The notes: generated by a model from the letters alone, not told the origin. Numbered from the stretch's first letter, positions 1 through 6,036 are shown. The stretch is 7,546 bases of DNA from Chloroflexi bacterium RBG_19FT_COMBO_55_16 (GCA_001795335.1 MGOK01000096.1:36068-43613); one strand, 5' to 3'. Made by a program: numbers and translations.

Positions 1-1222
1 GGTTCACAAACCACACTTCAGTCAAGTCGGTCTGGCGCTCCAGGATCAGGTCTGCCAGCGTGCGGCCGTTCAGATGCGCCATAGAAACACCGTGACCGAC
101 GCAACCCAGGCTGTAAACCGCCCGCCGGTCACCGAGGTAGCCGATGGCCGGGGCTAAATCTAACGGCACAGAAACCGGCCCGCCCCAGCGGTGCGTAAAG
201 CGCACCCCTTTCAGGCAAGGGAACAGCCAAACTGTATCCCGCTCCAGGTCAGCGAAGATGCGCGCGTTCAGGTCGTGCTCCATATCCCGGCTGAAAGCGA
301 TGCTCACGTCGCTGCCGCCCATTGCTAGCCGGTTGTCGGCGGTCAGCCGGAAGTAGTGCACCAGATTGCGGGCATCCTCGATCCCCTGCCGGTTTTTCCA
401 GCCAATTTCCTCCAGTTGTCCAGGGGTGAGCGGTTCGGTGACCACCATGTGGGTGAAGGCGGGCACCTGTTTCCTTCGTAGCAACGGGATCAGGTGCGAG
501 TAAGCATTGGTGGCGAAAACCATCCGGTCAGCTGTCACCTTTCCCCCAGTGGTTTGCAATGTGAAGCGCTCCCCGCGCTGGATTTCAGTCACAGACGTCT
601 CTTCGTAGATCTGGGCACCGTGTTCCTGGGCCAGGCGCTTTAGCTCCCGCACCTGTCTGGCGGGATTAAGCAACCCGCAGCGTGGTTCCCACCAACCGCC
701 CAGGAAACGCGGCGAGTTCACCTCGGCGCGGATTCTTTGTGCCTCGATCCACTCAATGCCGGTGATCCCCATGGCAGTCAGGATCTCCAGGTCATGCTGG
801 ATGCGTTTGACATATCCGGGCGTGGTAGCGGCGCGCAGGAAGCCGGGGAACCAATATTCAGACTGCAGGTTTTGCTCTTTGACCATAGAGTCGACATAAT
901 CCACGGCGCGCTCCATGTAGCGGTGGGCATCGACGGTGCGCTGGTGTCCGAAGAGCGCCTTGGTCACTGCTGGCTCTAACCCGAAGAGTGTCATCGAAAA
1001 TCCGCCGTTGCGGCCGCTGGCACCGAACCCGACTACCTCTGCCTCCAGCACGGCGACCTGTATGGTGGGTTCGTCCTTGCAGAGATTGTAAGCGGTGGAG
1101 AGTCCCGTGAATCCCCCACCAATGATGGCCACGTCGACTTCAATATCCCCCCTTAGAGGCGGGTTGGTCGTGTAAGGTCCGTAAGTCGCCAGCCAGAAGG
1201 ATGTTTGGCTGTAGTCTTTCAT
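1..1222 (-). CDS. FAD-dependent amine oxidase, PuuB/OrdL-like (DAO family), 3' end cut by window edge
   Basis: I translated this frame by hand: it is open from the ATG at 1222 down to base 2, giving 407 residues with no stop, so the C-terminus lies outside the window. Near the N-terminus is the dinucleotide-binding motif GGGFTG (residues 35-40) after DVAII, ending with the ribose-binding Glu60 in VAVLE. The signature GASGRNGG follows at residues 67-74. FRLTADNRL (291-299) and [12 protein letters not shown] (from 376) match the C-terminal half of gamma-glutamylputrescine oxidase PuuB, which is about 426 residues long, so perhaps 20 are missing. The family oxidises amines or secondary amino acids to an aldehyde or imine plus H2O2, with FAD, in the cytoplasm. 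The exact substrate cannot be read here; no other putrescine-pathway gene is visible, so puuB is not assigned. The start is fixed by GGAAGGAG (1231-1238) eight bases upstream. It is transcribed away from the glycan genes. Confidence 0.9.
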   Translation of the reverse strand, partial: MKDYSQTSFWLATYGPYTTNPPLRGDIEVDVAIIGGGFTGLSTAYNLCKDEPTIQVAVLEAEVVGFGASGRNGGFSMTLFGLEPAVTKALFGHQRTVDAHRYMERAVDYVDSMVKEQNLQSEYWFPGFLRAATTPGYVKRIQHDLEILTAMGITGIEWIEAQRIRAEVNSPRFLGGWWEPRCGLLNPARQVRELKRLAQEHGAQIYEETSVTEIQRGERFTLQTTGGKVTADRMVFATNAYSHLIPLLRRKQVPAFTHMVVTEPLTPGQLEEIGWKNRQGIEDARNLVHYFRLTADNRLAMGGSDVSIAFSRDMEHDLNARIFADLERDTVWLFPCLKGVRFTHRWGGPVSVPLDLAPAIGYLGDRRAVYSLGCVGHGVSMAHLNGRTLADLILERQTDLTEVWFVN

Positions 1223-1259
1223 GTTTTCATCTCCTTCCAATAACCTTGCTTCCAACTTG

Positions 1260-1265
1260 ATTATA
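1260..1265 (-). promoter_or_regulatory. -10 box (TATAAT) of the amine oxidase gene
   Basis: The minus strand reads TATAAT here, a perfect -10 hexamer, 37 bases before the oxidase ATG. Transcription would begin near 1253 and give a leader of about 30 bases containing the GGAAGGAG ribosome binding site at 1231-1238. No convincing -35 box is seen 16-19 bases upstream. Unlike the boxes at 5112 and 5165, this one leaves room for a normal leader. Confidence 0.5.
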
Positions 1266-1324
1266 CATTCGTTTCACCCCACGCCCTAAAGTATCGCGTT
1301 TTTGACCGCCGGAGGCAACTTACA

Positions 1325-1543
1325 ATGATTACCTTGTCAAGGGAAACCCAGGAAACGCTGATTGAAATGAGGTCACTGATGTTGAAAGCGATTGAAATTC
1401 TGGGCGGTGGGCTGGGTGATGTGGGCTGCTTATCGCGAAGAGTTGCCCGGCAGCCTGCTTTGGGCGCTGTTTGCATTGATCGCCTGGTGGTTGGTTGGGG
1501 GAGCGAACAAAGAGGGGCGGCGGCGAAGGTGATTCAGATTTAG
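1325..1543 (+). CDS. Possible small ORF (72 codons) with a good ribosome binding site
   Basis: An ATG at 1325 follows GGAGG (1311-1315) at an ideal nine-base spacing. The first 22 or so residues (MITLSRETQETLIEMRSLML and on) could form an amphipathic helix. After about codon 24 the composition turns Gly/Arg/Val-rich and no longer looks like a natural protein, while the +1 frame becomes a convincing membrane segment (see 1392-1532). The full 72-residue product is therefore doubtful. Alternatives are a 68-residue protein made through a +1 frameshift, a gene recently broken by one inserted base, or no gene. The terminator at 1589-1620 would end its transcript. I recognise no family. Confidence 0.3.
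   Translation: MITLSRETQETLIEMRSLMLKAIEILGGGLGDVGCLSRRVARQPALGAVCIDRLVVGWGSEQRGAAAKVIQI
1392..1532 (+). CDS. Possible small single-helix membrane protein frame (46 codons), or tail of a frameshifted gene
   Basis: In the frame +1 to the ORF at 1325, an open stretch runs from just after the TGA at 1383-1385 to the TGA at 1530-1532. From the TTG at 1392 it encodes 46 residues: a Trp-rich start (KFWAVGWVMWAAYREELPG), a hydrophobic helix (SLLWALFALIAWWLVGG) and a basic tail (ANKEGRRRR). That order fits a one-helix membrane protein with its positive end inside. Start candidates are TTG 1392 and GTG 1407, and neither has a good ribosome binding site. This suggests it may be the second part of the ORF at 1325, reached by a frameshift or separated by an indel. 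It could also be chance in GC-rich sequence. Confidence 0.3.
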   Translation: MKFWAVGWVMWAAYREELPGSLLWALFALIAWWLVGGANKEGRRRR

Positions 1544-1588
1544 AGCGAAACAAAAACCAATCATTCAATCATCAGGAAATAATGGACG

Positions 1589-1620
1589 CGCCCGGTTGTC
1601 AACCGGGCGTTTATAATTTT
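1589..1620 (+). terminator. Intrinsic (Rho-independent) terminator
   Basis: Perfect 9-base inverted arms CGCCCGGTT (1589-1597) and AACCGGGCG (1601-1609) are separated by three bases and followed by the T-rich tract TTTATAATTTT (1610-1620). If the innermost pair stays open the loop is five bases. It lies 57 bases after the TGA at 1532 and 46 after the end of the 1325 ORF, and just before the GT2 gene. It therefore most likely ends a short transcript from the 1325-1543 unit and insulates the operon. Confidence 0.7.
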
Positions 1621-1630
1621 CAGGTACAAT
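1612..1630 (+). promoter_or_regulatory. -10 elements of the glycosyltransferase operon
   Basis: TATAAT (1612-1617) lies inside the T-tract of the terminator, and TACAAT (1625-1630) ends six bases before the ATG at 1637. The second has the spacing seen at the LysM gene and the sugar transferase gene (7 and 8 bases), which would give a leaderless mRNA. The first would leave a leader of about 12 bases. There is no Shine-Dalgarno sequence before this ATG, and no -35 box at normal spacing is clear. Confidence 0.45.
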
Positions 1631-1636
1631 CAGGCC

Positions 1637-2653
1637 ATGCCTGCCGTGTCAGTGCTCCTGCCATGCTACAACGTTGCTGGAACGCTCTCCGAAGCGCTCG
1701 ACAGCCTGGTCAGCCAGACCTTCGCCGATTTCGAGGTGATCGCCGTCGACGATGGTTCGAGCGATATGACGGCTGCCATCTTGGAGGAATGGGCCAGCCG
1801 GGATAGCCGTTTTCGGCTACTCTCTCAACCCCATGGCGGCATTATCCCTGCCCTAAACGCTGGCCTGGCAGTCTGCCGCGTGCCTTACGTGGCTCGCATG
1901 GACGCCGACGACCGCTGCCAGCCGGAGCGCCTTGCCCGGCAGATCGCTTTCCTGGAGGCGCATCCCGAGGTGGCGGTAGTGGGCTGCCTGGTCAGGGGCT
2001 ACCCGCCCGGACAGGTGCGCCAGGGCTTCTGCCTCTACCTGGAGTGGCTGAATTCGCTGGTCAGCGACGCCGATATCCGCCGCGAGATATTTGTGGAAAG
2101 CCCACTGGCGCATCCCAGTGTAGTCTTCCGGCGAGAGTGGGTGGAACAGGTCGGCGGCTATCAGGAACACGGCTGGCCGGAGGACTATGATCTGTGGTTG
2201 CGCCTGTATCTGGCAGGAGCACGTTTTGCCAAGGTTCCAGAAGTCTTGCTAGATTGGCGGGAAAGCCCCGAGCGGTTAACGCGCCGCGATGGGCGGTATG
2301 CCTTGGAAAATTTCCTGCGAGCCAAGGCGTACTACCTGGGGCGCGGCCCCCTGATCGGGTGCGAAGCGGTTATTATCTGGGGTGCAGGCATGATCGGCCG
2401 CCGCTTGAGCAAGTACCTTGTCCGCCAGGGTGCACCCCTGGTCGCCTTCGTAGACGTCGATCCGCGCAAGATCGGCCGGGCGCGGCGTGGGCTGCCTATC
2501 CTGGCACCCTCAGCGCTGCCGGAGTGGTGGCAGCGCTATGACCACCCGATCGTTCTGGCGGCGGTGGGGGCGCGCGGCGCCCGCCCGCTGATCCGCGCCC
2601 AGCTGGCAGCCTTTGGCCTGCGTGAAGGGCGAGATTGGTGGAATGTGGCGTAA
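1637..2653 (+). CDS. GT2 family glycosyltransferase with C-terminal Rossmann-like domain
   Basis: This 338-residue cytoplasmic protein would transfer a sugar from a nucleotide-sugar to a growing lipid-linked glycan. Residues 4-43 (VSVLLPCYN through VIAVDDGSSD) are the classic start of a GT-A fold family 2 enzyme. DAD at 89-91 is the metal-binding DXD motif, and WPEDYDLWLRL (180-190) carries the E-D pair that usually includes the catalytic base. A second part begins near residue 243: IIWGAGMIG (246-254) is a Gly-rich nucleotide-binding turn, followed by FVDVDPRKIGR (from 271), like the N-terminal domain of PglD or NAD-binding proteins. It has no membrane helix. The donor and acceptor cannot be read. 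It is the first gene of a three-gene operon; the next gene starts ten bases after its stop, with the ribosome binding site touching the TAA. The start is the first ATG after the TACAAT box; translation is probably leaderless or has a very short leader. Confidence 0.92.
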   Translation: MPAVSVLLPCYNVAGTLSEALDSLVSQTFADFEVIAVDDGSSDMTAAILEEWASRDSRFRLLSQPHGGIIPALNAGLAVCRVPYVARMDADDRCQPERLARQIAFLEAHPEVAVVGCLVRGYPPGQVRQGFCLYLEWLNSLVSDADIRREIFVESPLAHPSVVFRREWVEQVGGYQEHGWPEDYDLWLRLYLAGARFAKVPEVLLDWRESPERLTRRDGRYALENFLRAKAYYLGRGPLIGCEAVIIWGAGMIGRRLSKYLVRQGAPLVAFVDVDPRKIGRARRGLPILAPSALPEWWQRYDHPIVLAAVGARGARPLIRAQLAAFGLREGRDWWNVA

Positions 2654-2663
2654 GGAGTATTGC

Positions 2664-3074
2664 ATGGACCTCACCGAAATCATCCAACCTGGCCTGGTCA
2701 AAGAAGAAACCTTCCCCGTTGACGAAGACAAGACTGCCCGGCACGTGGGCAGTGGTTCGTCACGCGTGCTGGCAACCCCCTGGTTGATCGCCTTCTTGGA
2801 ACGGATATCCCACCGCTTGCTTGCGGAGCGCCTTCCCGCTGGTTTCTCCAGCGTTGGGGTGCACATCGATGTGCGCCATCTGGCTCCCACGCCGCTTGGA
2901 AGCACCGTGCGCGTCCGTACCGAGGTCATTGCCTTGGATGGCTTGCGTGTTTCGTTCGTTGTTCAGGCTTGGGACGAAACGGAGCTGGTCGGAGAAGGTA
3001 CTCACCAGCGGATGGTGATCGATGAGGCGCGCTTCCTGCGGCGTGTGGAGGCGAAGCAGCAGGGGACTCGATAA
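2664..3074 (+). CDS. FlK-like hotdog-fold acyl-CoA thioesterase
   Basis: The protein has 136 residues; the family member I know best, fluoroacetyl-CoA thioesterase FlK, has 139. The start is fixed by AAGGAG (2652-2657), which overlaps the GT2 stop codon and lies six bases before the ATG; an upstream in-frame start at 2613 would overlap GT2 and is less likely. Compared with FlK from memory, the three catalytic residues line up with exact spacing: Thr38 (in LATPWLIAFLE), Glu46 and His72 (in VRHLAPTPLG). GEGTHQRMVI near the end matches the conserved GTHxR segment. FlK-type enzymes hydrolyse small acyl-CoA thioesters in the cytoplasm, but specificity for fluoroacetyl-CoA is rare and cannot be assumed. 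Position and coupling suggest co-expression with two glycosyltransferases, perhaps to remove an acyl-CoA made during sugar acylation; that role is inference. Confidence 0.85.
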   Translation: MDLTEIIQPGLVKEETFPVDEDKTARHVGSGSSRVLATPWLIAFLERISHRLLAERLPAGFSSVGVHIDVRHLAPTPLGSTVRVRTEVIALDGLRVSFVVQAWDETELVGEGTHQRMVIDEARFLRRVEAKQQGTR

Positions 3075-3094
3075 TTCAGTAGACCCCTTTGAAA

Positions 3095-4237
3095 ATGCAT
3101 ACTTTGCGAATTATTTACGATGGCTGGCCTCTGGTGCGCAGACCCTTAGGCCCGGCTGCCCTGCACTTGCTGGCTTTGCTGGCTTATCTCCCCTCTGAGG
3201 TGGAACCGGTGATTGCCTTGCCTGCTCCACCTCCCGGTTGGCTGAAAAATATCCCAACCAAAGTTCACTCTACTCCGGACACGGACATCGCTCACCTGGA
3301 GTGGGAACAACGCAGGTTGCCCCAACTGGCACGCGCCCTGGACGCCAGCTTGCTGCACCTGACGACACCTGCCGCGCCTTTATTTGGGCAGCCGGTCAGC
3401 GTGATCAGCCCAGGCAGTTTTAACGAGCTTCACCAGAGGGGGGAACACCCTGTCCTCAAGGAACCCAAGCCGTTGAGTGTGCGTCTCCGGGAGTCGTTGG
3501 CGCGCGGGGGATTAAGCCGGGTGCGGGGAATATTCTGGCCGGCCGGGTTGCCCCCGCCTGACCTGCCAGCCCCGATCTTTTTCCTGCCACAGGTCGTTCA
3601 CCCCTCCTTTACACCAACTCCGGAGCCGGGTGGGGAAATCGGTGATAATAACTCTCCAAGCGCTATGGGCAGCTTGCATAGAGTGGATCTGCCTGAGACT
3701 TACGTCTTATACCACGGCCCGACCAGTGCCTTCTGGCTGGAACACACTCTGCAAGCCTGGAGTTGGGTTGCCAGCTCGATCGGAGAGTACTATCCCATGC
3801 TTCTGCTGGGTTTGGACCGCCAGGCGCGCCGAACTCTGACGGGGCTGGAGGCGAAATTCAATGTGAGCGGGAGCGTGCGCGCCCTGCCGTCTCTCTCGCC
3901 AGACGATATCCCAGCGCTCTATCGGGGATGTTCTGCCTTGTTCCATCCCACTCCGTTGTCTCCCTGGGGAGGGCCAGTGAATAGCGCCCTGGCGTGCGGG
4001 AAGCCGGTGATAGCCGCCGAAAGTACGCTCGCCGACGCCCTGGTCGGGTCAGCCGCCTACCTGGCTCCACTGGATGATGCACGCGCTCTAGGTGCAGCAC
4101 TGATCACCGTGCTTGTCGAAGAAGAAGTGGCTGAGAAATTGTCCCTGGCAGCCCAGAAACAGGCTGCTGGTTGGCATAGCTCTACTTTCGGGCAAGAATT
4201 GCTTGCTGCCTATCACGAAATCCTATCCGCCTCTTGA
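3095..4237 (+). CDS. GT-B fold glycosyltransferase, GT4-like (group 1), with degenerate active-site motifs
   Basis: The protein has 380 residues from the ATG at 3095; an in-frame TTG at 3089 is the alternative start. It begins MHTLRIIYDGWPLV, like the N-terminal domain of group 1 glycosyltransferases. The C-terminal domain starts near residue 203 (YVLYHGPTS) and carries the recognisable ALACGKPVIAAESTLADALVG region (from about 298), followed by a helical tail. The usual E-x7-E motif is S-x7-S here (Ser289, Ser297), and the Arg and Lys that normally follow the YVLYxG strand are absent (GPTSAFWLE). It may therefore be a divergent enzyme or a non-catalytic partner. A Pro/Gly/Asn-rich linker joins the domains near 165-195. 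The gene starts 20 bases after the thioesterase stop with no good ribosome binding site. It is the last gene of the operon. Confidence 0.8.
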   Translation: MHTLRIIYDGWPLVRRPLGPAALHLLALLAYLPSEVEPVIALPAPPPGWLKNIPTKVHSTPDTDIAHLEWEQRRLPQLARALDASLLHLTTPAAPLFGQPVSVISPGSFNELHQRGEHPVLKEPKPLSVRLRESLARGGLSRVRGIFWPAGLPPPDLPAPIFFLPQVVHPSFTPTPEPGGEIGDNNSPSAMGSLHRVDLPETYVLYHGPTSAFWLEHTLQAWSWVASSIGEYYPMLLLGLDRQARRTLTGLEAKFNVSGSVRALPSLSPDDIPALYRGCSALFHPTPLSPWGGPVNSALACGKPVIAAESTLADALVGSAAYLAPLDDARALGAALITVLVEEEVAEKLSLAAQKQAAGWHSSTFGQELLAAYHEILSAS

Positions 4238-4282
4238 CATCATTCTTTAGTACCACCCCAACACCTATTCACTTGTGCTCCC

Positions 4283-5104
4283 CTACTCGGCTGCCCCCCG
4301 GCGCTTAGCCCTTCCCATCCAGCCAGCGTACACTCCCAGGCCAATCCCAGCAATAAGGAGCAGCGCTCCAAAGATTCCGAAAAGCAGTGATCGGCTGCTG
4401 GAGGCGTCAGGAGCTTCCGCTAGCGCAGCGGAGCTGAGTTGCGCGCCGAAGTCCAGGTAGGTCTCGGATCCCGGCTCCACAAGCAGGGCATAGTTCAGCA
4501 CAGTGGTTGGGTTGTAACCGTCAGGGACGGCCACGCTGACATTGTATTCACCTTCCGGTAGATCCTCGAAACAGAAGGGATCCGAAACGCTGGAAGTCGT
4601 TTGTGTCAGCGAAACCTTCCCAGCTCGATCGGTCACACTGATCGCTCCCCCTGGGATGGATGCCTCTACTTCCTGGCGGAGAGAATCGCCGTTCGTGTCG
4701 TCATAGACTAACACGCACAGAGTCCCCGAACCCGGGCGGGGGCTGGGGGTGGGCAACAGAGGGGCTGCTGTGGGGGTCGGTCCAGCGGTCGGGGTGACTT
4801 CGGCAGGACCGCCAAAACCGAGCAGAACCTCCTTGCCCACAGCAAGGATGGTCTCGCTGGTGGCGTTGTTTAATTCGTACAGCTGCTCGGGTTTGAGGTT
4901 AAACCTGGCGGCGATCAGCCACCACGAATCGTTCGGCTGAACGATATAAATAATGCGTCCGTCTAACCCCGGAGTGGGCGTCGGAAAGGGCGTGAATTGC
5001 ATTTGAGGCGCGGCCATCGCCGGGAGGACCAGGCTCAACAAGAGCCCGATCAAACCTAACAGTCCCAGGCCGGCGAAAAGTCGTTGGGGTGTCCGTCTTA
5101 CCAT
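4283..5104 (-). CDS. Exported LysM and SdrB-like domain protein with C-terminal membrane anchor
   Basis: The protein has 273 residues. Residues 1-31 form a signal peptide: basic start MVRRTPQR, hydrophobic core, and AMA-AP as the likely cleavage site. A short FPTPTPG spacer leads to a LysM domain at about 51-96 (IYIVQPNDSWWLIAARFNL ... LYELNNAT ... VGKEVLLG), which usually binds peptidoglycan or other N-acetylglucosamine polymers. A Thr/Pro-rich linker (about 100-125) follows, then a beta-sandwich domain like SdrB/Cna-B (about 128-222) with a possible calcium loop DDTNGD (135-140) and two cysteines (130, 178) that could pair. A single membrane helix (about 240-262) and basic tail (KRRGAAE) end it. 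It probably sits outside the cell, tethered to the membrane. Its exact function is unknown. It converges on the glycosyltransferase operon and diverges from the sugar transferase gene; TATAAT seven bases before the ATG suggests a leaderless mRNA. Confidence 0.85.
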   Translation of the reverse strand: MVRRTPQRLFAGLGLLGLIGLLLSLVLPAMAAPQMQFTPFPTPTPGLDGRIIYIVQPNDSWWLIAARFNLKPEQLYELNNATSETILAVGKEVLLGFGGPAEVTPTAGPTPTAAPLLPTPSPRPGSGTLCVLVYDDTNGDSLRQEVEASIPGGAISVTDRAGKVSLTQTTSSVSDPFCFEDLPEGEYNVSVAVPDGYNPTTVLNYALLVEPGSETYLDFGAQLSSAALAEAPDASSSRSLLFGIFGALLLIAGIGLGVYAGWMGRAKRRGAAE

Positions 5105-5111
5105 GCTTACG

Positions 5112-5117
5112 ATTATA
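5112..5117 (-). promoter_or_regulatory. -10 box of the LysM gene, leaderless-type
   Basis: The minus strand reads TATAAT, followed by seven bases and the ATG at 5104. Transcription would begin at or next to the A of the start codon, leaving no room for a Shine-Dalgarno site. No -35 hexamer is visible at 17 bases upstream, where the sequence is CCGCCC. Confidence 0.55.
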
Positions 5118-5164
5118 CATCAGAGGAGGAAAACGGGCGGGGGATGGGAGATAGTTGAGTGGGG

Positions 5165-5170
5165 TATAAT
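5165..5170 (+). promoter_or_regulatory. -10 box of the sugar transferase gene, leaderless-type
   Basis: TATAAT is followed by eight bases (CCTGCCAT) and the ATG at 5179, so the mRNA would start almost at the start codon. No clear -35 box is seen. Its mirror-image partner for the LysM gene lies 47 bases away on the other strand, so the 74-base gap holds two back-to-back promoters. Confidence 0.55.
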
Positions 5171-5178
5171 CCTGCCAT

Positions 5179-5922
5179 ATGCAATTGTCCTCCGAGCGCT
5201 GGTGGGAGAACAACTCGCCGCCATCTGAGCGGATCCAGGAAGAAGTCCACCAGCTCCATCTCGAGATCATCGGTGAACCAGGACCTAACCCGTTGTCAAA
5301 GCGCCTGTTTGACTTCGCCCTGGCGCTATTCGGCTTGATCTTCTCCGCCCCAATCTGGTTGGTCAGTGCTGTCCTGGTATGGGTAGAAGTCCCCGGCCCG
5401 ATCTTATTCGTAAAGAACTCGGTCGGCAAAGGGGGTATTAATTTTCGTCAATTCAAGTTTCGCACCATGGTGCCCGGTGCCGAGGAGATCACCGGGCCGG
5501 TCCTGTCCAGTGAAGAGGACGAGCGTGTACTCCTGGTTGGCCGCATTTTGCGCAAGACCGCCTTGGATGAATTGCCTCAATTGATCAACATCCTGCGCGG
5601 GGAGATGAGCTTCGTCGGCCCGCGCCCGCAACGAACGATCCTGGTGCACGGCTATCTGGAAACTATACCGGAATATGCTGAACGCCATCGTGTGCTGCCG
5701 GGGCTTTCCGGCCTGGCCCAGGTCGCTGGGGATTACTACCTCACTCCTCGGCAAAAATTGCGCTTTGACCGCCTCTATATTAATCACGCGAGCCTGGGAT
5801 TTGATCTAAAACTGCTCTGCCTGGCATTCTTGATCGCCTTCTGGTTTCGCTGGCAGAAAGGCTGGGATGGCCGGCTACCGCGGGGGCTACTGCGTTTCGG
5901 GAGCCATAAGCGAGCAGCTTGA
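5179..5922 (+). CDS. Undecaprenyl-phosphate sugar phosphotransferase (bacterial sugar transferase, small monotopic type)
   Basis: This 247-residue protein would start glycan assembly by moving a sugar phosphate from a nucleotide-sugar to undecaprenyl phosphate at the inner face of the membrane. A polar N-terminal stretch of about 37 residues is followed by KRLFDFALALFG (41-52) and one hydrophobic segment (about 43-70) with the SAP bend (56-58) typical of the re-entrant helix of PglC-like enzymes. The core then shows FKFRTM (92-97), LRKTALDELPQL (124-135) with the Asp130-Glu131 catalytic dyad, SFVGPRPQ, PGLSGLAQV, and the terminal YINHASLGFDLKLL. It lacks the four extra membrane helices and CoA-binding-like domain of full-length WbaP/WcaJ proteins, so it is the minimal catalytic form. 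The sugar cannot be read from the sequence. It is transcribed alone from a leaderless-type promoter and faces the flippase gene tail to tail. Confidence 0.95.
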   Translation: MQLSSERWWENNSPPSERIQEEVHQLHLEIIGEPGPNPLSKRLFDFALALFGLIFSAPIWLVSAVLVWVEVPGPILFVKNSVGKGGINFRQFKFRTMVPGAEEITGPVLSSEEDERVLLVGRILRKTALDELPQLINILRGEMSFVGPRPQRTILVHGYLETIPEYAERHRVLPGLSGLAQVAGDYYLTPRQKLRFDRLYINHASLGFDLKLLCLAFLIAFWFRWQKGWDGRLPRGLLRFGSHKRAA

Positions 5923-5966
5923 CTGTTTAAATTTAGGCAATCTTCTTCTAAACTCCTCTAACAAAT

Positions 5967-6036
5967 TCACATTTCACGAATCTCGTATTACGCATTACGC
6001 ATTCAGCATTAACGTTTCACGCATTATGCATTGCGT
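5967..6036. repeat. Degenerate short-period repeat (GCATTA/TTCACG type)
   Basis: After the sugar transferase gene the sequence becomes AT-rich and repetitive: CGTATTA, CGCATTA, CGCATT, CAGCATTA, then TTTCACGCATTATGCATTGC. Words GCATT and TTCAC recur with a 6-8 base period. The rest of the 101-base gap (5923-5966) shows no terminator hairpin that I can find. The repeat runs into the flippase gene and supplies its stop codon (6024-6026) and last three sense codons (6027-6035). My recollection is that similar noncoding repeats occur in Anaerolineae-type genomes; no mobile-element ends are visible. Confidence 0.6.

Larger units (their letters stand above)
1223..1636. other. Divergent intergenic region with a possible small transcription unit
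   Basis: This stretch of about 400 bases separates the leftward oxidase from the rightward glycosyltransferase operon. It holds the oxidase promoter (1260-1265), a GGAGG motif (1311-1315) nine bases before the ATG at 1325, two overlapping short plus-strand reading frames, an intrinsic terminator (1589-1620) and the promoter elements of the GT2 gene (1612-1630). I see no tRNA or rRNA in it. Confidence 0.5.

Noticed and set aside
737..979. 80-codon plus-strand frame opposite the amine oxidase
   Set aside because: It is antisense to a continuous, well-conserved oxidase reading frame and has no ribosome binding site.
1329..1568. Minus-strand open frames (1329-1568 and 1261-1476) in the intergenic region
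   Set aside because: Both are Ser/Pro/Arg-rich with no ribosome binding site, and are opposite the small plus-strand unit that has a ribosome binding site and a terminator.
2613..2663. Upstream start for the thioesterase (17 extra codons)
   Set aside because: It would overlap the GT2 coding end, while AAGGAG sits six bases before the ATG at 2664 and the resulting length matches FlK.
2510..2929. 139-codon minus-strand frame over the GT2 end and the thioesterase
   Set aside because: It is antisense to two well-supported coupled genes and resembles no family.
4238..4282. Terminator between the converging GT-B and LysM genes
   Set aside because: I found no hairpin with a T-tract in these 45 bases.
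4899..5429. 176-codon minus-strand frame spanning the LysM start and the sugar transferase start
   Set aside because: It runs antisense through the clearly coding sugar transferase and out of frame through the LysM gene, and crosses both promoters; composition is not protein-like.
5967..6036. CRISPR array or IS terminal repeat
   Set aside because: Units are only 6-8 bases, degenerate and without spacers; no transposase or matching inverted ends are present in the window.
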